NCBI GenBank assembly: GCA_043754435.1
Contig: JAYUUS010000201.1
Location: forward strand, 1 to 30,990
Origin: JANNYA01 sp043754435
GTDB taxonomy: Bacteria > Pseudomonadota > Gammaproteobacteria > Xanthomonadales > SZUA-5
Length of the DNA: 30,990 nt
Direction: 5' to 3'
Position 1 is the stretch's first letter; each line of letters opens with the position of its first letter. The position numbers and the translations under genes were made by a program. Below the pieces are notes generated by a model. The model worked only from the letters and a program-made list of their open reading frames with translations, was not told the DNA's origin and searched no databases. Positions 1-7,950 of the stretch are shown in pieces.

Positions 1-1037
1 AGTAATTGCGCGGCGAATTTCTGGGCAAGTGGGGCGTCGTACAGCATAACCGGAACAATCGGGTGCACGCCGGGTTTTAAATCAAAACCGGCTGTGGTCA
101 TTTGTTCACGGAAGTAGCGGGTGTTTTCCTGCAAACGTGTGCGTAATTCACCGGCACTGGCCAGCATGTCGAATGCCTTGATGCCTGCGGCCACCACATG
201 CGGCGGTAAAGAGTTCGAGAATAAATAAGGGCGCGAGCGTTGCCGTAATAATTCAATCACTTCTTTTTTTGCCGTGGTGAAGCCTCCCAGCGCGCCGCCC
301 ATCGCTTTGCCCAGTGTGCCGGTAATAATATCGATTTGATCAAGCACGCCTTTCACTTCGGCCGAGCCTTTGCCGTGTTCACCCAGAAAACCAGTGGCAT
401 GACATTCGTCAATATGTACGAGCGCGCCATATTTTTTTGCCAGCGCACAAATTTCATCCAGTGGCGCGATAAAACCATCCATTGAAAACACACCGTCGGT
501 GGTGATCATTTTGATGCGACATCCGGCAGCATCGGCAGCTTTTAGCTGGGCTTCCAAATCATTCATGTCGCAGTTGGCATAGCGAAAACGCTGCGCTTTG
601 CATAAACGTACGCCGTCAATAATTGAGGCATGATTAAGCGCGTCGGAAATAATGGCATCTTGCTCAGTCAATAAAGGCTCGAATAGACCGCCGTTGGCAT
701 CAAAACAGGCGGCATACAAAATGGTGTCGTCTTTCCCAAAAAAGTCGGCGATCTTTTGTTCAAGTTGTTTGTGTATATCCTGCGTGCCACAGATAAAACG
801 TACCGACGCCATGCCAAAGCCATGAGTATCCAGAGCGTCTTTTGCTGATTGAATAATTTCCGGGTGGTCGGCCAGGCCAAGGTAGTTATTGGCACAGAAA
901 TTCAAGACTTTACGACCATCGGCAAGCTCAATTTCAGACGATTGCGGGCTGGTGATAATGCGTTCCGATTTGAACAGGCCTTGCTCGCGAATGTGTTTGA
1001 GCTCTTCCGAATAATGCGCAATGGCTGGTTGATTCAT
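1..1037 (-). CDS. kbl: 2-amino-3-ketobutyrate CoA ligase (glycine C-acetyltransferase), 3' end missing
   Basis: PLP-dependent alpha-oxoamine synthase that converts 2-amino-3-ketobutyrate and CoA to glycine and acetyl-CoA, the second step of threonine degradation after Tdh; cytosolic. I translated it by hand: it opens MNQPAIAHYSEELKHIREQG and has no stop down to base 1, giving about 345 of the usual ~397 residues, so it is cut by the window edge. Family landmarks seen are NFCANNYLGLADHP near the N-terminus, SDALNHASIIDG, the Asp/His pair in HIDECHATGFLGEHG, and the PLP-lysine motif TGTLGKAMGGALGG. The ATG at 1037 has only a weak ribosome site, but the protein start matches the family. Its usual partner tdh is 1.1 kb upstream on the same strand, separated by a gene on the other strand. 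Identification is firm. Confidence 0.95.
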   Translation of the reverse strand, partial: MNQPAIAHYSEELKHIREQGLFKSERIITSPQSSEIELADGRKVLNFCANNYLGLADHPEIIQSAKDALDTHGFGMASVRFICGTQDIHKQLEQKIADFFGKDDTILYAACFDANGGLFEPLLTEQDAIISDALNHASIIDGVRLCKAQRFRYANCDMNDLEAQLKAADAAGCRIKMITTDGVFSMDGFIAPLDEICALAKKYGALVHIDECHATGFLGEHGKGSAEVKGVLDQIDIITGTLGKAMGGALGGFTTAKKEVIELLRQRSRPYLFSNSLPPHVVAAGIKAFDMLASAGELRTRLQENTRYFREQMTTAGFDLKPGVHPIVPVMLYDAPLAQKFAAQL

Positions 1038-1138
1038 AGGGGTTCATCGACTTCAGTGTGGGCAGGGCGACATTATCGGTCCTTCAGTGTCTAGAAATTT
1101 GCCTTTTTACGGCTTTTTGGCGGTTTTTTAGAGTAAAT

Positions 1139-1152
1139 ATACGCGGACGTAT
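1139..1152. promoter_or_regulatory. Short inverted repeat in the kbl / outer-membrane protein divergent gap
   Basis: ATACG and CGTAT arms separated by CGGA lie in the AT-rich gap between the divergent starts of kbl (1037) and the TorF-like gene (1281). Such a short palindrome between divergent genes could be an operator or part of a promoter region, but a 5-bp arm can arise by chance. I see no convincing -35/-10 pair that I would commit to. Confidence 0.2.
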
Positions 1153-1280
1153 CTATATATATGGAAAACACCGGTTAATATATTGTTAGCCGTGTCTTGA
1201 GTGCTTCCAACTGCGGCGGGGCTGACCCACAGGCCAACCTGAGACAAGTCACTATCTATCCATAAAAACAGGAGATCAAC

Positions 1281-2030
1281 ATGACGAACAAGCTTTCCCT
1301 CGCTCTAGCTGCTGCATTATTTGCCTTGCCGACTTTTGCCTTTGCTCAAGATGCAGCTCCTGCGGCCGATGAAACAATGGCTGCCGAACAAGCTCCCGCT
1401 GAAGAAAAAGCAGCAGAAGAAAGCGAATCTAATTTGAGCTTCAATGCGGCAATCGTTAGTGACTATGTGTTTCGCGGTCTTACCCAAACCGATTTCGACC
1501 ATGCCTTTCAAGCTGGCGTGGATTACAGCTTCGGTGATTCAGGTTTTTATGTTGGCGGTTGGGGCTCCAATGTCGATTATGGCTCAACATTAGGCCATGA
1601 TTTTGAAGTCGATTTATACCTAGGCTATAACGTCGATTTAAGTGATGACTGGAACCTTGATCTGAATGTTACCCGCTACAATTATTTAGGCGGTAACGAT
1701 GGCTTCGATATTGATTATTCCGAGTTTATCGGTGTAGTCACTTATAATGAAATGCTCAACTTCACCGTTGGCTATGCACCTGACTACAGCAACTCTGGTA
1801 TCAATCAGCTTTATCTCGCTGTTGGTGGTACTTGGGCAGTCGGTAATGGCTTCAATCTAACGGCCGGCCTTGGCCACACTGATTTTGAAGGCGGCGGCAA
1901 CTATAATGATTGGACGCTCGGTGTAAATCGTGACTTTGGCGCAATTAATATTGGTTTGAATTATTACGATACCAATATCGACGGCAAAACATCCGACCAA
2001 ATTGTGCTTGGTTTTTCGGTTGGCGGTTAA
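1281..2030 (+). CDS. TorF-family putative outer-membrane porin (Gcw_chp domain)
   Basis: A 249-residue exported protein. Residues 1-22 are a clear signal peptide (KLSLALAAALFALPTFAFA, then QD). An Ala/Glu-rich linker follows (about 23-50), then alternating-hydrophobicity strands characteristic of an outer-membrane beta-barrel. The stretch beginning LSFNAAIVSDYVFRGLTQT, with the later Tyr/Gly/Asp-rich strands (FYVGGWGSNVDY, DLYLGYNVDLSDDWN), is the hallmark of the Gcw_chp/TorF family, whose members are annotated as putative porins with substrate unknown. The start is supported by GGAGA at 1271-1275. It is monocistronic: divergent from kbl, convergent with tdh, and closed by a terminator 17 bp after the stop. 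The function beyond outer-membrane barrel is not known. Confidence 0.85.
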   Translation: MTNKLSLALAAALFALPTFAFAQDAAPAADETMAAEQAPAEEKAAEESESNLSFNAAIVSDYVFRGLTQTDFDHAFQAGVDYSFGDSGFYVGGWGSNVDYGSTLGHDFEVDLYLGYNVDLSDDWNLDLNVTRYNYLGGNDGFDIDYSEFIGVVTYNEMLNFTVGYAPDYSNSGINQLYLAVGGTWAVGNGFNLTAGLGHTDFEGGGNYNDWTLGVNRDFGAINIGLNYYDTNIDGKTSDQIVLGFSVGG

Positions 2031-2046
2031 TGCTAAATGGTAGAAC

Positions 2047-2076
2047 AAAAAAACGGGGCTTAGGCCCCGTTTTTTT
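2047..2076. terminator. Bidirectional Rho-independent terminator
   Basis: ACGGGGC, loop TTAG, GCCCCGT, flanked by an A-run on the left and a T-run on the right, so it works on both strands. It lies between the convergent ends of the TorF-like gene (stop 2030) and tdh (stop 2098). Confidence 0.92.
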
Positions 2077-2097
2077 GTCGGTTTTATCGGCTGAAAA

Positions 2098-3132
2098 TCA
2101 ATTCCAACTACAAACGACTTTTCCGCATTGGCCCGATTCCATCAACTCGAAACCTTTTTGGAAATCATCAATATGAATTTGATGGGTGAGGACTTTCTGT
2201 AAGGGAAATCCGCTTAATACCATTTGCGTCATCTTGTACCAAGTTTCATACATCTTTCGGCCATAGATACCGTGCATGGTCAGGCCTTTAAAGATAACTT
2301 TGTCCCAGTCGATGCCCGCGCCTTTGGGCAGAATTCCCAGTAGTGCCACTTTGCCACCGTGATACATGCAATCGAGCATGTCGTTAAAGGCGTGCGGGTT
2401 GCCGCTCATCTCCAGCGCCACATCGAAGCCTTCCATGTGCAAGTCTTGCATCACTTCTTTTAAGGACTGCTTGGACACGTTGACCACGCGCGTGGCACCC
2501 ATATCCGCCGCCAGCTTTAGGCGGTAATCGTTGACGTCGGTGACCACCACGTTGCGCGCGCCGATATGTTTGCAAATGCCGGCGGCGATAATGCCAATCG
2601 GGCCTGCGCCGGTGATTAAGACGTCTTCGCCGACCACGTCAAACTCCAGCGCGCAGTGCGCGGCGTTGCCGTAGGGGTCAAAAAAAGCCGCCAATTCGGA
2701 TGAAATTTGGTCGGGAATCGGCCATAAATTGCTGCTGGGCACGGCTACATATTCGGCGAACGCACCGGCGCGATTGACGCCAATACCGGTGGTGTTTGGA
2801 CATAAGTGCTGCTTGCCAGCGCGGCAATTGCGGCACACGCCGCAGACCACATGGCCTTCCGCGCTGACCCGCTGGCCCAATTGGTAGCCGCGCACGCCTG
2901 CGCCCATTTCCACCACGCGCCCGACAAATTCGTGGCCGATGATAAGCCCAGGTTTGATCGTGCGCTGGGACCAGTCGTCCCACTTATAGATATGTAGATC
3001 GGTGCCGCAAATCGCGGTTTTTTCTAGCTTGACCAAAACATCATTCGGGCCAATCTCGGGCACCGGCACTTCTTCCATCCAAATGCCCCGCTCAGTCTTA
3101 GTTTTGACCAGAGCTTTCATCATTTGCGCCAT
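2098..3132 (-). CDS. tdh: L-threonine 3-dehydrogenase
   Basis: Zinc- and NAD-dependent medium-chain dehydrogenase oxidising L-threonine to 2-amino-3-ketobutyrate, the substrate of Kbl. 344 residues, as expected for the family (341 in E. coli). Visible motifs: catalytic-zinc Cys in TAICGTDLHIYKWDDW, the GHEFVGRV zinc motif, the four-Cys structural zinc site CGVCRNCRAGKQHLC, the FDPYGNAAH segment typical of Tdh, and the Rossmann loop GAGPIG. The frame is open further upstream, but the ATG at 3132 (MAQMMKALVKT) is chosen because CAGGAGT at 3138-3144 is a good ribosome site and family members begin here. It is divergent from pyrD. It reads toward kbl, but a terminator and an oppositely oriented gene intervene, so the two are probably separate transcripts. 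Confidence 0.96.
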   Translation of the reverse strand: MAQMMKALVKTKTERGIWMEEVPVPEIGPNDVLVKLEKTAICGTDLHIYKWDDWSQRTIKPGLIIGHEFVGRVVEMGAGVRGYQLGQRVSAEGHVVCGVCRNCRAGKQHLCPNTTGIGVNRAGAFAEYVAVPSSNLWPIPDQISSELAAFFDPYGNAAHCALEFDVVGEDVLITGAGPIGIIAAGICKHIGARNVVVTDVNDYRLKLAADMGATRVVNVSKQSLKEVMQDLHMEGFDVALEMSGNPHAFNDMLDCMYHGGKVALLGILPKGAGIDWDKVIFKGLTMHGIYGRKMYETWYKMTQMVLSGFPLQKVLTHQIHIDDFQKGFELMESGQCGKVVCSWN

Positions 3133-3350
3133 GGGTGACTCCTGAATTAGTTTGGGAAGCGGCGATTTTGCCGCAAATTTGCGTGGTCTTGGCAAAACAA
3201 TCGAACAGAAACGCAATTGCGGCCTAAGCGGTTCGATTTTTACCGCTCAAAGCCGTAGCATTCGTGCTTTAGAGAGTTCAGTGTGTTTTGATGATCGTTG
3301 ACGTTGCCGGAAATGCCCAAAATTCAGACGTTGCCCGGAGCGCCCGCTAA

Positions 3351-4418
3351 ATGTACGCACTAGCGCGCCCGCTGCTGTTTAGCCTAGACGCCGAGTCCGC
3401 GCACGGCGCGGGTTTAAAAGCGATCGAAGCGGCGTACCGGCTGGGTTTGAACCCGCTAATGGCAAACAAACCGGAGCCGCTGCCGGTCAAATTACTCGGA
3501 TTGGAGTTCAGGAATCCGGTCGGCTTGGCGGCAGGCTTGGACAAAAACGCCGCACACGTCGATGCACTTGCCAGTTTGGGCTTTGGTTTTATTGAAGTCG
3601 GCACCGTTACCCCGAAAGCGCAGCCCGGCAACCCGAAGCCGCGCATGTTTCGTTTGCCAAAATTTGATGCGGTCATCAACCGGCTGGGCTTTAACAACGG
3701 TGGTTTGCCTGAGCTGCTGAAAAACCTGGAGTGCACCCGCTATACCGGCGTACTGGGAATCAATATTGGCAAAAATAAAGACACCGCCAATAGCGATGCG
3801 TTAAGCGATTATTTGACATGCTTGCGGGCGGTCTATGCGCGTGCTAGCTACGTGACGGTCAATATTTCCTCGCCTAACACGCAAGGCTTGCGTGATTTAC
3901 AGCAGCTTGATGCGCTTAAAGGTTTGCTGGGCGGGCTGCGCGAAGCACAAATCAATCTGGCAACACAGCACGGTAAACACACGCCGATGCTGTTGAAGGT
4001 TGCACCCGATTTGAGTGAGTCAGATCTGGACGATATCGCCAGCGTCGTCCACAGCACGGGCTTTGAGGGCGTGATCGCTACCAATACCACTATTAGCCGC
4101 GCGGGAATTTCCGGCAACCATGCCGACGAGCAAGGCGGGCTTTCCGGCAGGCCAGTGTTTGAACCTGCCACCCATATTTTGGCGGGTCTGCGGACGCGGC
4201 TGAATGCTGAGGTAGTGCTCGTCGGGGTTGGCGGCATTTTAAGCGGTGCAGATGCGGCTAAAAAAGTTGCAGTCGGTGCCGAGCTAATCCAGTTTTATAC
4301 CGGCATGATCTATCGCGGCCCGGCCCTGATCGGTGAATGCGTTGAAGCCATTCGCGCTGCCAATGCTGGCCTGACAGCACGATCCAACCTAGCTAGCGGC
4401 AAAACCAGCACTCTATGA
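3351..4418 (+). CDS. pyrD: Dihydroorotate dehydrogenase, class 2 (quinone)
   Basis: FMN enzyme that oxidises dihydroorotate to orotate and passes electrons to the quinone pool; the fourth step of UMP synthesis, at the inner face of the cytoplasmic membrane. 355 residues. The N-terminal ~40 residues (MYALARPLLFSLDAESAHG) form the membrane-associating helical segment that distinguishes class 2. Then come NPVGLAAGLDKNA, the FGFIEVGTVTPKAQPGNPKPR region, the active-site segment NISSPNTQGLRDLQ, KVAPDLS, IATNTT and the C-terminal FMN phosphate motifs GGI and QFYTGMIYRGP. Start ATG 3351 is preceded by CGGAG (3336-3340). The stop overlaps the start of murB by 4 nt (ATGA), so the two are probably translationally coupled. 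Confidence 0.96.
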   Translation: MYALARPLLFSLDAESAHGAGLKAIEAAYRLGLNPLMANKPEPLPVKLLGLEFRNPVGLAAGLDKNAAHVDALASLGFGFIEVGTVTPKAQPGNPKPRMFRLPKFDAVINRLGFNNGGLPELLKNLECTRYTGVLGINIGKNKDTANSDALSDYLTCLRAVYARASYVTVNISSPNTQGLRDLQQLDALKGLLGGLREAQINLATQHGKHTPMLLKVAPDLSESDLDDIASVVHSTGFEGVIATNTTISRAGISGNHADEQGGLSGRPVFEPATHILAGLRTRLNAEVVLVGVGGILSGADAAKKVAVGAELIQFYTGMIYRGPALIGECVEAIRAANAGLTARSNLASGKTSTL

Positions 4419-5446
4419 ATGATTTAAACGTACTTGAAAATGCGGATCTAACCGCGTTAAACACTTTCGGCGTGGAAGCGCAGGCGCTGTTTCTAGTCAG
4501 CTGCCGGTCTATGGATGCGCTGCGGCTGATGCTGAAAGACATTAAAGAAGCACAAGATCCGCTGCTTATTTTAGGCGATGGTAGTAATGTCTTATTTACG
4601 AAAAATTTTGACGGCGTTATTTTGCTGCCGCAAATTCCTGGCATAGAGCAACTGTCCAGCCAAGGCTCGCACGGCATTGTTCGAGTGGGTGCTGGCGAAA
4701 ACTGGCACCGCTTTGTCGATTATTCACTCAAGCATTCTTTGTTTGGCTTGGAAAACTTAGCGCTGATTCCCGGCACTGTGGGTGCCTCGCCGATTCAAAA
4801 TATCGGCGCGTATGGGGTGGAACTCGAAAATTTTGTGCACGCTGTGGAAGCGATGGATCGTGACACGCTGGAAATCAAACGCTTTAGCCACGCCGAATGT
4901 GGCTTCAACTATCGTGAATCCAGATTTAAGCGGGAATTCAAGGGTAAATACATTATCACCCACGTCGAATTTCGCCTGCCGCGCGAATCTGTCCTGCAGA
5001 TTAATTACGCCGGTATCCGCGAAGAATTAGCGGAGCTCAAAGCCTTAGTAAACCCCAGCGCCCGCGATGTCTTCAAAGCAGTGTGCGCGTTGCGCGAAAA
5101 AAAGCTGCCGGACCCATTGGAATACGGCAACGCCGGTAGCTTTTTCAAAAACCCGATTGTGGACGCCGACACCGCAGCGCGAATCAGCGCTGAAGTGTCC
5201 GGCTTTAGCTTTTTCCCAACCGGTGTTACCGGTAAAGCCAAGCTCAGCGCCGGTTGGTTGATTGATAACGCTGGGCTAAAAGGCCACCAAATCGGCGGCG
5301 CGCAGGTCAGCAAGCAGCACGCGCTAGTGCTCATCAACCGCAAACGCGCGACCGGTGCCGAACTTTGGCAGTTAGCCAACTTTGTGATGGACACCGTCAA
5401 GGAAAAGTTTGGCGTGCAGTTGGAGCCGGAACCTTTGATTGTTTGA
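4415..5446 (+). CDS. murB: UDP-N-acetylenolpyruvoylglucosamine reductase
   Basis: FAD/NADPH enzyme that reduces enolpyruvyl-UDP-GlcNAc to UDP-MurNAc, the second committed step of peptidoglycan precursor synthesis; cytosolic. 343 residues, the length of the E. coli-type (type I) MurB. Landmarks: LGDGSNVLF near the N-terminus, IPGTVGASPIQNIGAYGVEL (FAD domain), the catalytic Arg in FNYRESRFK, the general-acid Ser in YGNAGSFFKNP, SAGWLIDNAGLKG, and the terminal Glu in LEPEPLIV. It starts inside the pyrD stop (ATGA). The enzyme directly upstream in the pathway, MurA, is encoded next door on the opposite strand, convergent with murB, with about 108 bp between and no obvious terminator hairpin. Confidence 0.96.
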   Translation: MNDLNVLENADLTALNTFGVEAQALFLVSCRSMDALRLMLKDIKEAQDPLLILGDGSNVLFTKNFDGVILLPQIPGIEQLSSQGSHGIVRVGAGENWHRFVDYSLKHSLFGLENLALIPGTVGASPIQNIGAYGVELENFVHAVEAMDRDTLEIKRFSHAECGFNYRESRFKREFKGKYIITHVEFRLPRESVLQINYAGIREELAELKALVNPSARDVFKAVCALREKKLPDPLEYGNAGSFFKNPIVDADTAARISAEVSGFSFFPTGVTGKAKLSAGWLIDNAGLKGHQIGGAQVSKQHALVLINRKRATGAELWQLANFVMDTVKEKFGVQLEPEPLIV

Positions 5447-5554
5447 GGTTGAGGCTGGGTCATGAGATCTCCTGCTGACTTGATCCTGCCCAAATTCGGG
5501 TGCGAATTAAGTAATCGTGCATACCGGCTATTTTGGCGAATTGGTTTTTTGAGA

Positions 5555-6811
5555 TTACAACCGCCGAATTTGCGCACCTAAGCCGCCAAACTTGCTTTCA
5601 ATATGCTCATAACCCCGATCAATGTGATAAATCCGATCAATCACGCTTTCGCCCTGTGCGGCCAGCGCTGCCAACACCAAGGACGCCGACGCGCGTAAAT
5701 CAGTCGCCATCATCGGCGCGCCGGAAAGTTGCTTGACGCCGTGGATGGTTGCAGAATGACCGTGCAAACGAATGTCAGCGCCTAGGCGCATCAGTTCGGG
5801 AATGTGCATCATGCGGTTCTCGAATACGGTTTCGGTAATCGTGCCAACCCCTTCGGCGACGCAATTCAGCGCGCAAAACTGCGCCTGCATATCGGTTGGA
5901 AACGCCGGATAGGGCGCGGTTGTGATATCAACGGCTTTTGGGCGACGCCCGCCCATATCCAGACTGATCCAATCGCTACCGGTGCTGATCTGCGCACCCG
6001 CTTCTTGCAGCTTTGCTAGCACCGCATCCAGCGTTCCTGGACGCGCGTGCGTGGTGCGTACTTTGCCACCGGTCATGGCGGCGGCGACTAGAAACGTACC
6101 GGTTTCAATACGGTCGGCCACGACCGAAAAATCCGCCGCATGCATCCGCGTCACACCTTCAATCGTGATGGTGTTGGTGCCAGCACCGCTAACCTTGGCG
6201 CCCATCGCATTTAAAAAATCGGCCAAATCAACAATTTCCGGCTCTTGCGCGGCATTTTCGATCATGCTGGTGCCGCTTGCCAACACCGCCGCCATCATCG
6301 CGTTTTCGGTGCCGGTTACGGTCACAACGTCCATCCAAATGCGCGCACCGACCAACTTTTTTGCGGTTGCGCGAATAAAGCCATTTTCGACATGCACCTC
6401 CGCACCCAAGGCCTGCATGGCTTTAATGTGCAAATTTACCGGGCGCGCACCGATTGCGCAGCCACCGGGCAAGGACACTTCTGCGTGGCCGTATTTGGCT
6501 AGCAGCGGGCCGAGCACCAAAATCGACGCACGCATGGTCTTTACCAGTTCATACGGTGCCACGGTACTGTGCACGCCGCGCGGGTCGGCATGCACGGACG
6601 CGTCGTCACCGATCACAAACTTCATGCCCATTTGCCCGAGCAGGGCGATGGTTGTAGTCACATCGTGCAGGTGCGGCACATTGCGGATCGTGACGGGTTC
6701 ATCTGGCAACAGCGAGGCACATAAGATCGGCAGCACCGCATTTTTTGCGCCCGAAATTTGCACCGAGCCATTCAGCGGCACGCCGCCGGTAACACTCATT
6801 TTGAAAGGCAT
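5555..6811 (-). CDS. murA: UDP-N-acetylglucosamine 1-carboxyvinyltransferase
   Basis: Transfers enolpyruvate from PEP to UDP-GlcNAc, the first committed step of peptidoglycan synthesis; cytosolic. 418 residues against 419 in E. coli. The N-terminus has the ISGAKNAVLPIL signature with Lys23/Asn24. The PEP-binding, fosfomycin-target cysteine is present at residue 118 in SLPGGCAIGARPVNLH. The catalytic Asp segment reads PAFPTDMQAQF. GAGG sits 9 nt before the ATG at 6811; an internal ATG four codons later is possible. It begins 4 nt after the ibaG stop, so the two genes form an operon, a conserved pairing in Proteobacteria. Confidence 0.97.
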   Translation of the reverse strand: MPFKMSVTGGVPLNGSVQISGAKNAVLPILCASLLPDEPVTIRNVPHLHDVTTTIALLGQMGMKFVIGDDASVHADPRGVHSTVAPYELVKTMRASILVLGPLLAKYGHAEVSLPGGCAIGARPVNLHIKAMQALGAEVHVENGFIRATAKKLVGARIWMDVVTVTGTENAMMAAVLASGTSMIENAAQEPEIVDLADFLNAMGAKVSGAGTNTITIEGVTRMHAADFSVVADRIETGTFLVAAAMTGGKVRTTHARPGTLDAVLAKLQEAGAQISTGSDWISLDMGGRRPKAVDITTAPYPAFPTDMQAQFCALNCVAEGVGTITETVFENRMMHIPELMRLGADIRLHGHSATIHGVKQLSGAPMMATDLRASASLVLAALAAQGESVIDRIYHIDRGYEHIESKFGGLGAQIRRL

Positions 6812-6815
6812 CGCC

Positions 6816-7049
6816 TTAAGCCTCGGCTGGAGTCAACGTTTTAAGTGCCAACGCATGAATCGCGCCGCCCATTTTGTCGCCTAAGCAGGCATACACCATG
6901 CGGTGCCGGGCCAATGGCAGCTTGCCAACAAACAGCTCCGAAACCACGCGCGCCTCAAAATGCACGCCATCGGCACCCTCGACGTGGATATCGCTGCCCG
7001 GTAAGCCGGCGGCAATCATTTGGTGAATATCGTTGGCGGTCATACGCAT
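6816..7049 (-). CDS. ibaG: BolA-family iron-sulfur/acid-stress protein IbaG
   Basis: A 77-residue BolA-like protein. Family members work with monothiol glutaredoxins in iron-sulfur handling and acid stress. The sequence shows the compact BolA fold: a helix (TANDIHQMIAAGLPG), strands DIHVEGADGVHFEARVVSELF, then RHRMVYACLGDKMGG and the C-terminal IHALALKTLTPAEA, which matches the IbaG ending. The conserved His in this region is a known Fe-S ligand of the family. The start could be Met1 (7049) or Met3 (7043); neither has a strong ribosome site. Its position immediately before murA is the standard gammaproteobacterial and betaproteobacterial arrangement. Confidence 0.9.
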   Translation of the reverse strand: MRMTANDIHQMIAAGLPGSDIHVEGADGVHFEARVVSELFVGKLPLARHRMVYACLGDKMGGAIHALALKTLTPAEA

Positions 7050-7167
7050 GCTCTAAAGTCAAAAGAGCGCGAATGCTAGCGTTGCTTGGGTGTACGGAGC
7101 TCAAATTTGAATAGCTTTGCGCAATGCAACGCCATGATTGCTAGCGAAATTCCCGAATTGCTCTGCG

Positions 7168-7920
7168 CTATGCGGCTAGCTCAATAATAAAATTGGCGAC
7201 AAGCTCTGGATGCGTTAAAAACGGCGCGTGCGCTGCGGCTAGAATCTCAGCACGACCGCCGCTTAATTCGGCGGCGGCAAGGATCGCCTGCGGCGGCACA
7301 ATGCGATCACGGCGGCCGCCGAGCCACAGATTCGGCACACTTAAATCCGCTAAGCTCGCCGTCAAGTCAATGCTTTCCAGCATTGCCAAACCTGCCATCA
7401 AAGCAGCGGGATCCGGCTTGCCATGCGCGTATATGGCTGCGCGCAACCAATGTAATTCGGCTCTTTCATTCGGTGAACCCAGCGTTTCCAACGCCAAGAA
7501 GCGATCAACGACAGATTCCCAATCCCGAGCGAGCGCCTCGCTAAAGCTTCTGAATGCGTTCGGTGCCATACCATTTGCCCAATTGTCGGTAGCGATAAAA
7601 CAAGGCGAACTTGCAATTGGCACCAAAGTCCGCACCGCAGCGGGAACCCGAAGCGCGAGTTGCGTAGCGATTGCACCGCCTAATGACCAGCCGACCAAGG
7701 TCGCTGGGGCTAAAGGCGCTAGATAAGCCGTTAACTCCACAAGCGTATCGTCAAGCTCAAAGGGCTGACCAGAACTGCGCCCATGTCCAGGCAAGTCAAC
7801 AGTGTGAATCGTAAAATGCGCTTCTAAGTAAGGCACTAAAGACGCAAAAATACCGCCGTGCATCGCCCAGCCATGAATCAATAATAAAGGTGGGCCACTG
7901 CCTTGAACCGAAAAATACAT
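7168..7920 (-). CDS. bioH: Pimeloyl-[acyl-carrier protein] methyl ester esterase
   Basis: Alpha/beta-hydrolase that removes the methyl group from pimeloyl-ACP methyl ester, ending the BioC-dependent pimelate branch of biotin synthesis. 250 residues. Catalytic triad visible: Ser79 in the nucleophile elbow GWSLGG, Asp near residue 205 in GGRRDRIVPP, His near 233 in AAHAPFLTHP. The segment PIASSPCFIATDNW and the VDRFLALETLGS helix are specifically BioH-like rather than generic hydrolase. It is not beside other bio genes. It lies 30 bp after the propeller-like gene, possibly cotranscribed with it, and 118 bp before ibaG. No good ribosome site precedes the ATG, so the exact start is slightly uncertain. 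Confidence 0.88.
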   Translation of the reverse strand: MYFSVQGSGPPLLLIHGWAMHGGIFASLVPYLEAHFTIHTVDLPGHGRSSGQPFELDDTLVELTAYLAPLAPATLVGWSLGGAIATQLALRVPAAVRTLVPIASSPCFIATDNWANGMAPNAFRSFSEALARDWESVVDRFLALETLGSPNERAELHWLRAAIYAHGKPDPAALMAGLAMLESIDLTASLADLSVPNLWLGGRRDRIVPPQAILAAAELSGGRAEILAAAHAPFLTHPELVANFIIELAA

Positions 7921-7950
7921 CTAATTTGCGCGCTTTAGAGCAAATCTAGC

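Noticed and set aside
3133..3216. 28-residue N-terminal extension of Tdh
   Set aside because: Family members start at the MKAL region, and a good ribosome site (CAGGAGT) precedes the ATG at 3132.
5922..6884. 320-codon plus-strand open frame
   Set aside because: It is antisense to murA over nearly its whole length; its composition is the reverse-complement shadow of murA, and it has no ribosome site or family features.
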